NCBI GenBank assembly: GCA_934636435.1
Contig: CAKUAQ010000005.1
Location: 1 to 60,949 of the forward strand
DNA length: 60,949 nt
Direction: 5' to 3'
DNA from: an uncultured Eubacteriales bacterium
GTDB lineage: Bacteria; Bacillota; Clostridia; Oscillospirales; Acutalibacteraceae
Part shown: piece after piece, positions 9,003 through 17,971 of the stretch
How the letters are laid out: every line of letters starts with the position of its first letter
How positions within the stretch are numbered: the stretch's first letter is position 1
Notes under the pieces: generated by a model
The model's database searches: none
What the model saw: only the letters and a program-made list of their open reading frames with translations
Told to the model about the DNA's origin: nothing
Made by a program: the position numbers and the translations under genes

Positions 9003-11966
9003 TCAGTTTATGTAGACTGTCAGCACGCCAAAGGCGCTGTTTGTATGCAGCCATGTTTTGCCGTCCGCCACCGCATATCCGGTCTGTGTGGCGAGAGACT
9101 CGACGGAATCCGCCCGGTTCAGGGGCGTTCCGTCGCACTCGACCGCCGTGACGGCGGCATAGAGCACCGCCCGGTCGAAAGCGCCGCCGGAAACGGCGAC
9201 GGTGAATCCGCCGTCTGCCTTTTTCACCGAGACGGTGTAGGACGTATCCTTGCCGGTATAGCGCCGGTGCTGCCGGTCACCGTCCGGCGGTGTGATCAGC
9301 AGCGCCGTCACCGCCTGCGCGTCCTCAAACGGTTCCGCCAGCTGCAGAGAGGGGGCCAGCCGCACCGGGATCGCCGTGCCGCTTCGCAGGTATGCCGGTG
9401 AGTATTCCCATGTGACCGGGATCTCCAGTGTCCGGCCGCCCGCTTGTACGGAATCGTCAAACAGGCCGTACCAGGTGCCCGCCGGAAAAACCACCGTTTG
9501 GGTCCGGGCGTTTTCCTGCAGCACGGGGGAGAACAGGAGCTCTCCGCAGAACATATACTCCGTTTCGCAGCCGCGCACCGCCGTTTCCTGGGGGAAAGCC
9601 ACCGCCATGGGCATGGTCATGGGTATGCCGCTGCGGTGGGAGAGGACGGCGCTGCCGTAGATCAGGGGGATCAGATTTTCCCGCAGCCAGAAATGCCGCA
9701 GGAACACTGCCACCCCCTGCTCGCCGAAGTCCCAGGGCTGCTTGGTGGAATCGCCGCCGGTGCGCATCAGCGGCTGGAAGGTGCTGAACTGCATCCCTCG
9801 CAGGAACACCTCCCGGCTGGGGGTGCCGCACAGCCCCGCCAGATCGCCGCCCCATACGGAGAAGCCGCTGCAGGAGATGCTCAGTCCGCATGCCAGCTGC
9901 TGACGCAGTCCGTCGAAACTGGCATACTGATCGCCGCACCAGGTGCACAGCCATTTCTGTGAACCGGCGCAGCCGCCCCGGATATAGCCGAGGAAATCAT
10001 CTCCCCGCAGGGAAGTATACAGCTGATGATATGCCTTGGCGTACCAGTAGGAGAAAAAGTTGTGCATCCGGTCGCCGTACAGACCGTTGGAAAAGCGGGC
10101 GTCGATGGGAATCAGCTCGGCAAAATCCACCATACCGCCGCATAAGCCTGCCCGGATGCGCTCTCCGTGGATGGCTTCCAGCAGCTCGGCGCTCTTTTTG
10201 TTGGGGAAATCTATGAAATAGAACGGCTCGCCATCGGAATCGAAAACGCTCCTGGCCAGCGGCAGCTCCCGCGCCGGCACATCGGGAGCCACCTGCTCCC
10301 GCACATAGGGCGGGCAGTCGGCGCAGTTCCAGCACAGCATCCGAGTGCCGTATTCCGCTGCCCGGCGGTAGGATTCCATGCTTTTTCCCACGGCACCCTC
10401 GCCGTAAACGGCCGCCGGGATCGTCCCCAGCTTGCGGTAGCCCTCCAGCAGCCCCTCAAATGTGGTCTCATAGGTTTCCCGGGGGGCGCGGTCGTCCGGA
10501 CATTTCCAGAAACCGTTGGAGCCGCCCGCCTGATAGTGGAATGCCCATTCCGGCGGCAGCAGCTGCCTGCCGGTCAGGTCGGTGTATTTGATGAGGTTTT
10601 CCTGCACCGTTCCCGTCCAGATGTACCAGTCGATATAGCTGTCGTCAAAGCGGGCATACAGCCGGGTCGGATCGGATTTTCCGATGTCCATGACGCCGTT
10701 GCAGGTGGTGTTGAAGAAGATCGAGCAGCCCCGCCCGGTGTGGATCAGCGGCACGTTCTTATAGCCTCTCCACAGATCCAGATTTTCTGCCGTGGGATAC
10801 CAATGATAGGTGGGATCGGTATTCCAGAACGCCACCTGCCGCCCCCGCTGGTTCACCGCATTGAACCGCTCGCCGGTGCCGCATACCGTCTCGTCTCCCG
10901 TCAGGGGCAGTTCCAGACTGTATTGTTTCTGCACGCACCGATCCTCGCCGATGCCGATATTCCACTTGTTGATGGCATACAGCAGTTTGCCCCGAGGGGT
11001 GTAGATCTCAAAGCGCCAGAGGTTTCCCTCCGACACGAACACCGCCGTGGTGCCGTCGGCGCCCCGAAACCGGTAGTCGCTGCTCACCGGCATCTCCAGA
11101 GCGCTCTCCGGCTCAAACACCGCTGTCAGCTCCTCGGGAGCCTCCCGGCGGGTGCGAGGCTTGCGGGAAGAGATACGCACGCCGCCCAATGACGGCAGCG
11201 ACAGATAGAGAGACTTGCGTACGCCGTAGGCCATGTACTGGATCTCATAGGAATGGCGGTGCCAGACCAGATTCGTCACCGCCGAGGGGGAGGTCCAGTC
11301 TACCCACTGGGGCTGGGGACGGGGGCCGATGGGGTAGTCCCCGAAGGGATCCTTGCAGTCCCGCTTTTCCTCCGCAGCTGTATACGCAAACCGCACGTCG
11401 TATTCCACCGACAGCTCCGTATAGGTATCGACGGAGCTGAGCATGGCCACATTGCGGTTCCAGCAGCCGGCGCCGTCAAAGGTGCGTACCAGCTCCCGCT
11501 CCTGCAGGTTATAGAATACCTCGAGGGGCAGCTGCGGTCCGACGGAATTGGCCACGTCCGTGAAAAAACGACAGCCGTCAAATCGGCCCGGCTTCCCGTT
11601 GATCCGGATGTTCTCCAGCACGGTTCCGTTGGAGTTGGTACCCAGCAGCAGGTGCCCGCCGGCATAATTGGCCGGCAGCTGCCGGACGGTGATCTGTACG
11701 CCGTTCACCAGACATTCCACCGTGCCGTGGGCCACATTCACCCGAACATGATTGGCTTTCGTCGGGTCAAAGGGGTGAAAATCGCACCATGGATAGTCAA
11801 TGTTGTTGGCCAGGGCAAAGGTGTTGGTGACGTATTGCCCCTTTTCGTCGATCTTATATCCGCACCCCAGCAGCACCGAGCCGTCCCGGCGCGCCCGGGC
11901 CGCCGACTGCTCCAGATCCTGCCGCCCGAAGCTCAGCCACACATACTGTTCTTTCATTATTTGCAT
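9003..11966 (-). CDS. Family 31 glycosidase without signal peptide, lectin-like N-terminus
   Basis: The product has 987 residues starting MQIMKEQYVWLSFGR; GGAAGG lies 9 nt before this ATG. No signal peptide is visible, so the enzyme is predicted to be cytosolic. Residues 1 to about 130 form a beta-sandwich-like module (VRVNVAHGTVECLVNGVQI; GGHLLLGTNSNG). The catalytic region follows, with the nucleophile motif 'GGMVDFAEL' near 610 and acid/base 'WCGDQ' near 675, then C-terminal beta domains. It shares long blocks with the neighbouring exported GH31 ('KYTDLTG', 'YQAGGSNG', 'DRMHNF'), so they are paralogues. It probably hydrolyses imported alpha-linked oligosaccharides. Family assignment is firm and substrate unassigned. 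Confidence 0.9.
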   Translation of the reverse strand: MQIMKEQYVWLSFGRQDLEQSAARARRDGSVLLGCGYKIDEKGQYVTNTFALANNIDYPWCDFHPFDPTKANHVRVNVAHGTVECLVNGVQITVRQLPANYAGGHLLLGTNSNGTVLENIRINGKPGRFDGCRFFTDVANSVGPQLPLEVFYNLQERELVRTFDGAGCWNRNVAMLSSVDTYTELSVEYDVRFAYTAAEEKRDCKDPFGDYPIGPRPQPQWVDWTSPSAVTNLVWHRHSYEIQYMAYGVRKSLYLSLPSLGGVRISSRKPRTRREAPEELTAVFEPESALEMPVSSDYRFRGADGTTAVFVSEGNLWRFEIYTPRGKLLYAINKWNIGIGEDRCVQKQYSLELPLTGDETVCGTGERFNAVNQRGRQVAFWNTDPTYHWYPTAENLDLWRGYKNVPLIHTGRGCSIFFNTTCNGVMDIGKSDPTRLYARFDDSYIDWYIWTGTVQENLIKYTDLTGRQLLPPEWAFHYQAGGSNGFWKCPDDRAPRETYETTFEGLLEGYRKLGTIPAAVYGEGAVGKSMESYRRAAEYGTRMLCWNCADCPPYVREQVAPDVPARELPLARSVFDSDGEPFYFIDFPNKKSAELLEAIHGERIRAGLCGGMVDFAELIPIDARFSNGLYGDRMHNFFSYWYAKAYHQLYTSLRGDDFLGYIRGGCAGSQKWLCTWCGDQYASFDGLRQQLACGLSISCSGFSVWGGDLAGLCGTPSREVFLRGMQFSTFQPLMRTGGDSTKQPWDFGEQGVAVFLRHFWLRENLIPLIYGSAVLSHRSGIPMTMPMAVAFPQETAVRGCETEYMFCGELLFSPVLQENARTQTVVFPAGTWYGLFDDSVQAGGRTLEIPVTWEYSPAYLRSGTAIPVRLAPSLQLAEPFEDAQAVTALLITPPDGDRQHRRYTGKDTSYTVSVKKADGGFTVAVSGGAFDRAVLYAAVTAVECDGTPLNRADSVESLATQTGYAVADGKTWLHTNSAFGVLTVYIN

Positions 11967-11985
11967 ACACGTATTCCTTCCGCTC

Positions 11986-12016
11986 CCCGGCGCACAGCTG
12001 TCAGCCGTGCGCCGGG
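11986..12016 (-). promoter_or_regulatory. Intercistronic stem-loop after binding-protein gene
   Basis: Arms CCCGGCGCAC (11986-11995) and GTGCGCCGGG (12007-12016) are perfectly complementary around an 11-nt loop. It lies about 10 nt beyond the stop of the lipoprotein gene and before the GH31 start. No T-run follows on the minus strand, so it is more likely an mRNA-stabilising or partial attenuating hairpin than a full terminator. Confidence 0.6.
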
Positions 12017-12026
12017 TCGGCTTTCT

Positions 12027-13661
12027 TTATCGGTTGGCCTGATCAAACTGCTTTTGTACATCCGCCAGCTTTTTCTCGAAATTGCTCCAGGCTTTGGCCA
12101 CCTTCGTGTTGCAGGAGCTGATCGCCTGATTGACCGTCTGCTCCACCAGACTGTCCGCGCCGCTGGCCGCCTTATAGAGGCTGTTGTAGGTGCCGGAGGT
12201 CACGTTGTTCCAGTCCGGCACAATCTTTACAAAGTCGTAGCGATAGCAGTTGCCGATATTCTCCTGCAGATAGGCAGCCACCGGCTCCGCCTTGACCCCG
12301 GGCAGGCTCTTGAATTTCTCAATGACCTTGGGGTTGGTGGTGGTGGGATAGTAGAAGGAGGCCTGCAGCGAATACTTGCCCTTGTTGGCGTTGTCATACA
12401 TGGACAGGCGGGCGATGTTGCCCTCGGTGCTGTAGGTGGTATACCGCAGCAGCTGGAACGCCGCCTCTTTATCCTTGCAGGAGCTGGTCATAAAGGAGTG
12501 ATCCACGTGGTAGGGCATTTTGCCCTTGACCTTCTGCGGGCAGGTCCACATGATCCAGTTGAAGTTGGTCACGGTCTCCCGCTTGTTCTTGTATTCCCAG
12601 GTGCCCAGGCCGTGGAACAGGGTCAGGCCCTTGTGATACGCCACCCAGCCGTCCGCCCAGCCGCCGGTGCCGAATTTCTTGGCATAGTCGCTGCCGGAGC
12701 CGCTCTTGAGGGCGTTGGCCTCCAGACCGGGAACGCTGCGCAGCACCTTGAGCGCCTTAATGGAGTCGATGGTGCCCTTGGCGCTGAAGGTCTTGGCCTG
12801 CTGGTTATATCCATACAGGGACGAGGTGCCGTCATAACAATTGGCAAACAGGGAATAGAGCGCGCCCATATCCTCCTGTGCCGAATACTTATCCGTGGTG
12901 GCTCTGCGGCAATAGTCCTCGAAGTCCTTGATCGTCCAATCCAACGCCGGTCTGTTCAGATTCAGCGCATCCAGCACATCGGTGTTGAGCTGAAAGGTCT
13001 CGAAATGTGCCTGCAGGGGCAGGGCATACAGCTTGCCGCCGTAGGTATAGTCGTTTTTCAGATTATTCGGCACATACTGCCGATAATCGGAATCGTTCTT
13101 CACGAACTCGTCCAGCGGATGCATCCATCCCTGCAGCAGATAGGTGGGGATGGGACCGGCGTCGTTGAACACCACATCCGGCATGGTGCCGGAGGCGGCG
13201 CGGGTGGACAGATATTCGGTCGCCGCGTCCGCGCCGGAATGGGCAAAATAATCAAACTTCAGCTTCACGTTCGGATAGACCTTCTTGAAGCTGTCGAACA
13301 GCGCCTGGTAGTCGCACACGCGGGCGGTGTCGATGGACACCGTGACGGTGCCCTTGACGTTGTAGTTGGCGTTCTTGTCCTCACCGGCGCCGTCCACCAC
13401 CAGCTCGCCCTTCTTATGGGAATCGGAGGGCGCGGGAACACCGGCATCCCCCTTTTTGCCGCTGTTCGTCTTGGAGGTGGTATCCTTGCCGGAGGAATCC
13501 TTATCGGAGTCCGATCCGCTGGTGGCGGCATCCTTATCGCCCCCGGTTCCCTCAATGGTGGAGAAGTAGGATTCCCACACATCCCCATCGCTCTTTGAGC
13601 AGCCGGCAAATACGGTAACCAGCATCAAAACCGCTGCCAGCAGACACAGTGTTCTTTTCAT
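12027..13661 (-). CDS. Sugar-binding lipoprotein of ABC importer
   Basis: The 544-residue product has a lipoprotein signal (MKRTLCLLAAVLMLVTVFAGC, lipobox cysteine at 21) and a Ser/Asp/Lys-rich linker to about residue 90. A family 1 extracellular solute-binding domain follows ('GTVTVSIDTARV', 'AASGTMPDVVFNDAGPIP', 'YGGKLYALPLQAHFE', 'AFQLLRYTTYSTEGN'). It would be tethered to the outer face of the membrane. It is the second binding protein of this run, the other being the 949-residue chimera, with two GH31 genes between them. Either the two deliver different oligosaccharides to the same permeases or this one has partners elsewhere. Ligand unknown. Confidence 0.9.
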   Translation of the reverse strand: MKRTLCLLAAVLMLVTVFAGCSKSDGDVWESYFSTIEGTGGDKDAATSGSDSDKDSSGKDTTSKTNSGKKGDAGVPAPSDSHKKGELVVDGAGEDKNANYNVKGTVTVSIDTARVCDYQALFDSFKKVYPNVKLKFDYFAHSGADAATEYLSTRAASGTMPDVVFNDAGPIPTYLLQGWMHPLDEFVKNDSDYRQYVPNNLKNDYTYGGKLYALPLQAHFETFQLNTDVLDALNLNRPALDWTIKDFEDYCRRATTDKYSAQEDMGALYSLFANCYDGTSSLYGYNQQAKTFSAKGTIDSIKALKVLRSVPGLEANALKSGSGSDYAKKFGTGGWADGWVAYHKGLTLFHGLGTWEYKNKRETVTNFNWIMWTCPQKVKGKMPYHVDHSFMTSSCKDKEAAFQLLRYTTYSTEGNIARLSMYDNANKGKYSLQASFYYPTTTNPKVIEKFKSLPGVKAEPVAAYLQENIGNCYRYDFVKIVPDWNNVTSGTYNSLYKAASGADSLVEQTVNQAISSCNTKVAKAWSNFEKKLADVQKQFDQANR

Positions 13662-13683
13662 TGTAAGCCCTCCTTACTGCACT

Positions 13684-16600
13684 TTAACGCACCGGAATCG
13701 GTGTATACTCATATACGGTGTCCGTTTCTTTTCTCCGCTGGGAGAAATCGAAATAGGCATCCTCGGCGGTCGGCTGCCAGCCGTCATCCTTGTAATCGGG
13801 GTCGTAATAATCTTCTTCCTGATCCAGCGAAGTCACCATAGGCAAGCCAAACTTCACGCCCGCCGCATTGGAGGCGAAGTAGATGTACCCGCCCTTATAC
13901 TTGGAATTGACCGCCTCGGTGAACAGATAGCCGTCCATCCAGATGGTGAAATAATTGTCCTCGCAGCGGACCCGCAGGGTGTGGGTGCCGCCGGTCTTCC
14001 AGCTGCCCGCCCCCAGCGCCGCATTCATCTGATCCATCACCGGCTTGCCGTTATACCAGTTGAGGGTCTTCGGATCCAGGATGCCGCCGCCGGAATGGAT
14101 CAGGAACGCCTTTTGCTCCTCCTCTGCCAGCCAGGACTTACCCGGGGCGCTGGCACCGAACCCGACCAGACAGGAGAAATCGTCCATATTGGAAAGCGCC
14201 GTGTATTCCACCGTCATATCAAAGTTCTTATACTTGGCTTTCTTGTAGTACAGCACCGACAGATCCTCGAAGGTGCTGTCGCTGGGCTTGGAATCCTTGC
14301 CGTCCTTGCGGGAGAGCATCAGCCCGTCCGCCGTCACCGACCATTTGTCCTCCAGCGTCACCGGCTGCAGATCTTCTTTGGCCAGCCGATCGGTATAATA
14401 TGCCTCATAGGCAGCCGTATCGGTCAGATCCTTGACGGTAGGTGCACCGAACTGCACGCTGCCGGCGTTGGCGGCAAAATAGATATAGCCGCCGGTATAA
14501 TCGGGGTTGGAGCCGGTGCAGACCTGATACCCGTCGATCCATAAGGTATAGGACTGTCCGCTGACCTTCACATGCAGGGTGTGGACGCCCGCTGCTTTCC
14601 ATGTGCCTGCGCCCTGCGCCGCATTGACCTGATCCGAGGCAGCTTTTCCGTTGTTGAGCCACGCCGAGTTCTTGGCGTTGAGGAACAGGCCGCCCGCATG
14701 GATGATGAACGCCGTATCCCCCTTGTTGTCGGATGTCTGCCAGCTTTTCCCGATCTCGCCGCCAAAGCCGAAGAACGTCACCCAATCGCTGTAACCGGAG
14801 GTGGTGGCATATTCCACGGTCATATCAAAGCTCTGGTAAGTGCGCGGATTATAATACAGCACCGCCATGGTGGAGTCCACATTTTCTCCCCAGGTGCAGC
14901 CGTCAAAATTCCGCTGCGCCCGTCCTTTGGAATTGATGGACCAGCGCTTGGAGAAATCCTCCTGTGCATAGGTCGCCGTGCCGGCGGCGGCACCCTTCAT
15001 ACTGTCGGTGTAATAGGGGGTGAATATGGACGTATCCAGCAGATTCACCGCATCGATCTTGCTGAAGGATATGTCGGCGGCGCTGGCGCCCACATAAATG
15101 CGGCCAGCCGCATAGCTGCCGTTTTGACCGGTGGCGACGGTGTAGCCGTCGATTTTCACCGTAAACGCCTTATCCACCATCCGAATCGTCAGACTGTGCA
15201 TCCCGGTGGGATCCCAGGCCTTGCCCGCCGCCTCAGCCTGCGCCTTGGCGGAGGCGGCCGCATACAGCTCGCCGGTCTTGACATTCATCAGCTTGCCGTC
15301 GCCGTTGACCCCAAACACCGTATCCGACGCATTATCCATCCAGGTGGTACCGGTGGCGGCGCCGATGCCGAAATAGGTCACATACCGGTCGCTGCCATCC
15401 GTAGCATACTGCGCCGTCATATCCACATTGAAAAAGCTGTTGTTGGTATAATAGAAAATTGCCACGTTGCTGCCGGTGTCGCCATCCTTATCCGTCACGC
15501 GGGTCAAGGTGGTGTCGTAGTTCGTCTTTTGCCAGTACCGGCTGTAATCCTTTTCGGGGTAGAATTGGGAACCGACCACCGTATTGGTGTGATAGGGCTT
15601 CCACTCGGAAATATCCAGCGTGCCCCGCTTTTCCACCGACAGGCTTTTCAGCATCACGCCGTCCGCCCGGGCGGCGAACCATACATTCCCGCCCACATAG
15701 CTGTCGCCGAGAGTAAACTCCGCCACCGTATAGCCGTCGATGGTCGCTTTCACCTTGCGGAACTCCACTGTCACCTGCAGGGTATGCAGCCCGGCAGCGT
15801 CATACGTTTTGCCGGCCGCTTTCGCCTGTGCGGACGCGGTCTTGTCCCCGGCAGTGATCCAGCCTTCATTTTTGGCGTTCAGGACGGCTCCGGCAGAATG
15901 GAGCAGATACCCCACCGCGCCGGTATCCGACAGATTATCCCCCGGCTTACCGCCGAAGCCGAATGCCGCCAGCCCGGTCGACGCATAATCGGACGGAGCG
16001 GAATACTGCACGGTCAGCTCAAAATCCCGGTACACATCGGTGTTATACACCAGCTGAGCATACGCCTGGTTGGTCAGCCGGCGGCTCACGGGATAGCCCT
16101 GCTCATTCAGCTCCCAATACGCCGAAAAATGCGCCGGCTGCAGCTTTTGTGCGCCCGTCATCGTGGCTGCATAATACGGCGTAAATTGGGAGAAGCTCTT
16201 GAGCTGCTTGGTGCTCAGAGCGCCGAACGAGACTCCGGCGGTGCCGGAACCGATGAACAGCGCACCCTCCTGATATTTCTCCGCATAACCGGTATACACG
16301 CGATACCCGTTGACGGCGATGGAATAGGTCTTTTCCACCACCCGCAGGGTGACCTCCGCCGTCGCGGGATTCCACGGATCGCTTCCGGCGGCAGCCTCCG
16401 TCAGCCGGCGGGCGCTCTGGGAGGACAGCAGCGCGCCGCTCACCGCATCGTATACCGCGCCGTCCTCATCCAGAGTAAAGGCATAAGCGCCCTCCGTCAA
16501 GCGCCAGTTTTTCCCATCCGTGCCGCCGAAGCCGATAAGCGCCCGGGACTGCCCCTCTGCGGGACGCGTCACCTGCACCCGGGTCTCAAAGTTCTGATAC

Positions 16601-17523
16601 AGACCGGCGGTGGAAAACAGTGCCGCCATATGGGTGTTACCGTCGGCTGTCTGTGCTGCATCCTTTTCCGTCCGCTCCAGCCGGGAGCCGTCCTCCTTCA
16701 GCTGCCAATAGTCGGACAGCTCCACCGCCTGCAGCTCGTCATTGTCCGCTGCATTGTCGGTATAGTAGGCGGTGAGCGCATCCGGCTCCACTGTGGGTTG
16801 GATTTCCTTGACCTCGGGAACGCTGAACTGCACCGACAGCGCGTTGGCGGCAAAATAGATGTAGCCGCCCTGGTAATTCGCATTGCTGCCGCTGGTCAGC
16901 TCATAGCCGTCGATCCAGACCTTGAAGCTGACTCCGTTTACCCGCAGCCGCAGCGTATGTATTCCCTCGGCATTCCAGGTGCCGCCGCTCTTTTTCACCT
17001 GATCGGACACGGCGGCTCCGGGATACCAATCCTTATTCTTGGCGTTGAGCAGCAGACCGCCGGGGTGGATGATAAAGGCGGTATCGCTTTTGTTCTCCGC
17101 ATCCATCCAGCTGCGCCCCATGGTGGCGCCGAAACCGAAGAATGCCACCCAATCGTTATATCCCTTCGTGGTGGCATATTCTACGGTCATATCAAAGCTC
17201 TGGTAGGAGCGGGTGTTATAGTACAAAACCGCCATGGTTTTGTTCACATCCTCGCCCCAGGTGCAGCCGTTGTCGTTGCGCCGGGCGCGCCCGGCGGCAT
17301 TCACCGTCCACCGGGTGGAGAAATCCTCCTTGGCGAAGGGCGTCGTGCCGTCGGCCGCTCCCTTCATACTGTCTGTATAGTAGGCGGTGAACGCCTGCTC
17401 CGGGGTCTGTCCCGCGGCAAAGGCAAACCCGCCGCCGACCGATACGGCCGTCAACAGCAGCGTCGCCGCCGCTAACCAGCAGACCCATTTTCTGAAAGAT
17501 TCCGTGCGTTCGGATCGTTTCAT
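13684..17523 (-). CDS. Secreted protein of six lectin-like repeats, 1279 aa
   Basis: The signal peptide is residues 1-38 (WVCWLAAATLLLTAVSVGGGF, cleavage near AFA). The rest is six tandem modules of about 200 residues starting near 45, 248, 445, 640, 834 and 1038. Each has the pattern Y-Y-T-D, an aromatic 'FDMTVEYAT' strand, 'FGFG', an 'I-H-x-G-G-L-L-L-N-A-K-N' segment, 'HTLRLRV..' and 'W-I-D-G-Y', ending 'GGYIYFAANA'. This resembles concanavalin A-like/LamG or DUF1080-type jelly rolls. Modules 1 and 5 are nearly identical. There is no catalytic domain, lipobox or sorting signal. It is the first gene of the 17.5-to-1 kb run, so probably a glycan-capturing protein; that role is inferred. Confidence 0.82.
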   Translation of the reverse strand: MKRSERTESFRKWVCWLAAATLLLTAVSVGGGFAFAAGQTPEQAFTAYYTDSMKGAADGTTPFAKEDFSTRWTVNAAGRARRNDNGCTWGEDVNKTMAVLYYNTRSYQSFDMTVEYATTKGYNDWVAFFGFGATMGRSWMDAENKSDTAFIIHPGGLLLNAKNKDWYPGAAVSDQVKKSGGTWNAEGIHTLRLRVNGVSFKVWIDGYELTSGSNANYQGGYIYFAANALSVQFSVPEVKEIQPTVEPDALTAYYTDNAADNDELQAVELSDYWQLKEDGSRLERTEKDAAQTADGNTHMAALFSTAGLYQNFETRVQVTRPAEGQSRALIGFGGTDGKNWRLTEGAYAFTLDEDGAVYDAVSGALLSSQSARRLTEAAAGSDPWNPATAEVTLRVVEKTYSIAVNGYRVYTGYAEKYQEGALFIGSGTAGVSFGALSTKQLKSFSQFTPYYAATMTGAQKLQPAHFSAYWELNEQGYPVSRRLTNQAYAQLVYNTDVYRDFELTVQYSAPSDYASTGLAAFGFGGKPGDNLSDTGAVGYLLHSAGAVLNAKNEGWITAGDKTASAQAKAAGKTYDAAGLHTLQVTVEFRKVKATIDGYTVAEFTLGDSYVGGNVWFAARADGVMLKSLSVEKRGTLDISEWKPYHTNTVVGSQFYPEKDYSRYWQKTNYDTTLTRVTDKDGDTGSNVAIFYYTNNSFFNVDMTAQYATDGSDRYVTYFGIGAATGTTWMDNASDTVFGVNGDGKLMNVKTGELYAAASAKAQAEAAGKAWDPTGMHSLTIRMVDKAFTVKIDGYTVATGQNGSYAAGRIYVGASAADISFSKIDAVNLLDTSIFTPYYTDSMKGAAAGTATYAQEDFSKRWSINSKGRAQRNFDGCTWGENVDSTMAVLYYNPRTYQSFDMTVEYATTSGYSDWVTFFGFGGEIGKSWQTSDNKGDTAFIIHAGGLFLNAKNSAWLNNGKAASDQVNAAQGAGTWKAAGVHTLHVKVSGQSYTLWIDGYQVCTGSNPDYTGGYIYFAANAGSVQFGAPTVKDLTDTAAYEAYYTDRLAKEDLQPVTLEDKWSVTADGLMLSRKDGKDSKPSDSTFEDLSVLYYKKAKYKNFDMTVEYTALSNMDDFSCLVGFGASAPGKSWLAEEEQKAFLIHSGGGILDPKTLNWYNGKPVMDQMNAALGAGSWKTGGTHTLRVRCEDNYFTIWMDGYLFTEAVNSKYKGGYIYFASNAAGVKFGLPMVTSLDQEEDYYDPDYKDDGWQPTAEDAYFDFSQRRKETDTVYEYTPIPVR

Positions 17524-17915
17524 ACCGTTCCATCTCCTTTATGCGTAAACTTGGGAAAACATACGAAAAATACACTCTCGGCCATCCTACGGTTATTGTA
17601 CCACATCCCGTCGGGCATTCCTATACACAAACTGGGTGAGAATATAGACGATTTGACACAAATCCTCCCAATCTTTTCCAATGAGGAACAAGTGGTTTTT
17701 TATCAAAGCCTATGAAAACGTCCGGATTCTCTCGCGGTTTTTGCACCGTTTCGTAAGAAAACCCTCTAAAACAGCGATTTTTACATTCGAGGCTTTTGCA
17801 GCGGATATTCAAATTTCGTCCGTACTCCGAGGATGAAACGGACGCATCGCGCCGCACTCCGTCCCTTGGCTCTTTGGCCGGGGCTTAACCCGGAATTCAT
17901 CCGGTTAAGACACGA
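17524..17915 (-). promoter_or_regulatory. Upstream region of the 17.5-kb minus operon
   Basis: I see no convincing gene here; a 78-codon minus frame at 17621-17857 has no ribosome binding site or recognisable content. On the minus strand a TGGTACAAT extended -10 element (hexamer at 17595-17600) lies about 72 nt before the ATG at 17523 and is the best candidate promoter. Its -35 match is poor. Confidence 0.35.
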
Positions 17916-17965
17916 CGAAAAAAGCAAGCCGGCGCATAGAACCGAATCTATCCGCCGGCTTGCTT
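17916..17965 (-). terminator. Rho-independent terminator of the SGNH-dockerin gene
   Basis: Arms CGCCGGCTTGCTT (17953-17965) and AAGCAAGCCGGCG (17922-17934) pair perfectly over 13 bp with an 18-nt loop. On the minus strand the stem runs directly into a TTTTTT tract. It starts 7 nt after the stop codon of the gene at 17972, so it should end that transcript and isolate it from the next operon. Confidence 0.88.
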
Positions 17966-17971
17966 GTGAGT

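Noticed and set aside
13700..17450. Repeat array considered as CRISPR or VNTR DNA
   Set aside because: The repeats are about 600 bp, in frame and divergent at DNA level, that is, protein modules rather than short DNA repeats.
14572..17475. 967-codon plus-strand frame opposite the six-repeat protein
   Set aside because: Same artefact: low-quality composition and periodicity copied from the repeats on the coding strand.
17621..17857. Small 78-codon minus frame in the intergenic gap
   Set aside because: No ribosome binding site and basic, low-complexity product; the region is better explained as promoter DNA.
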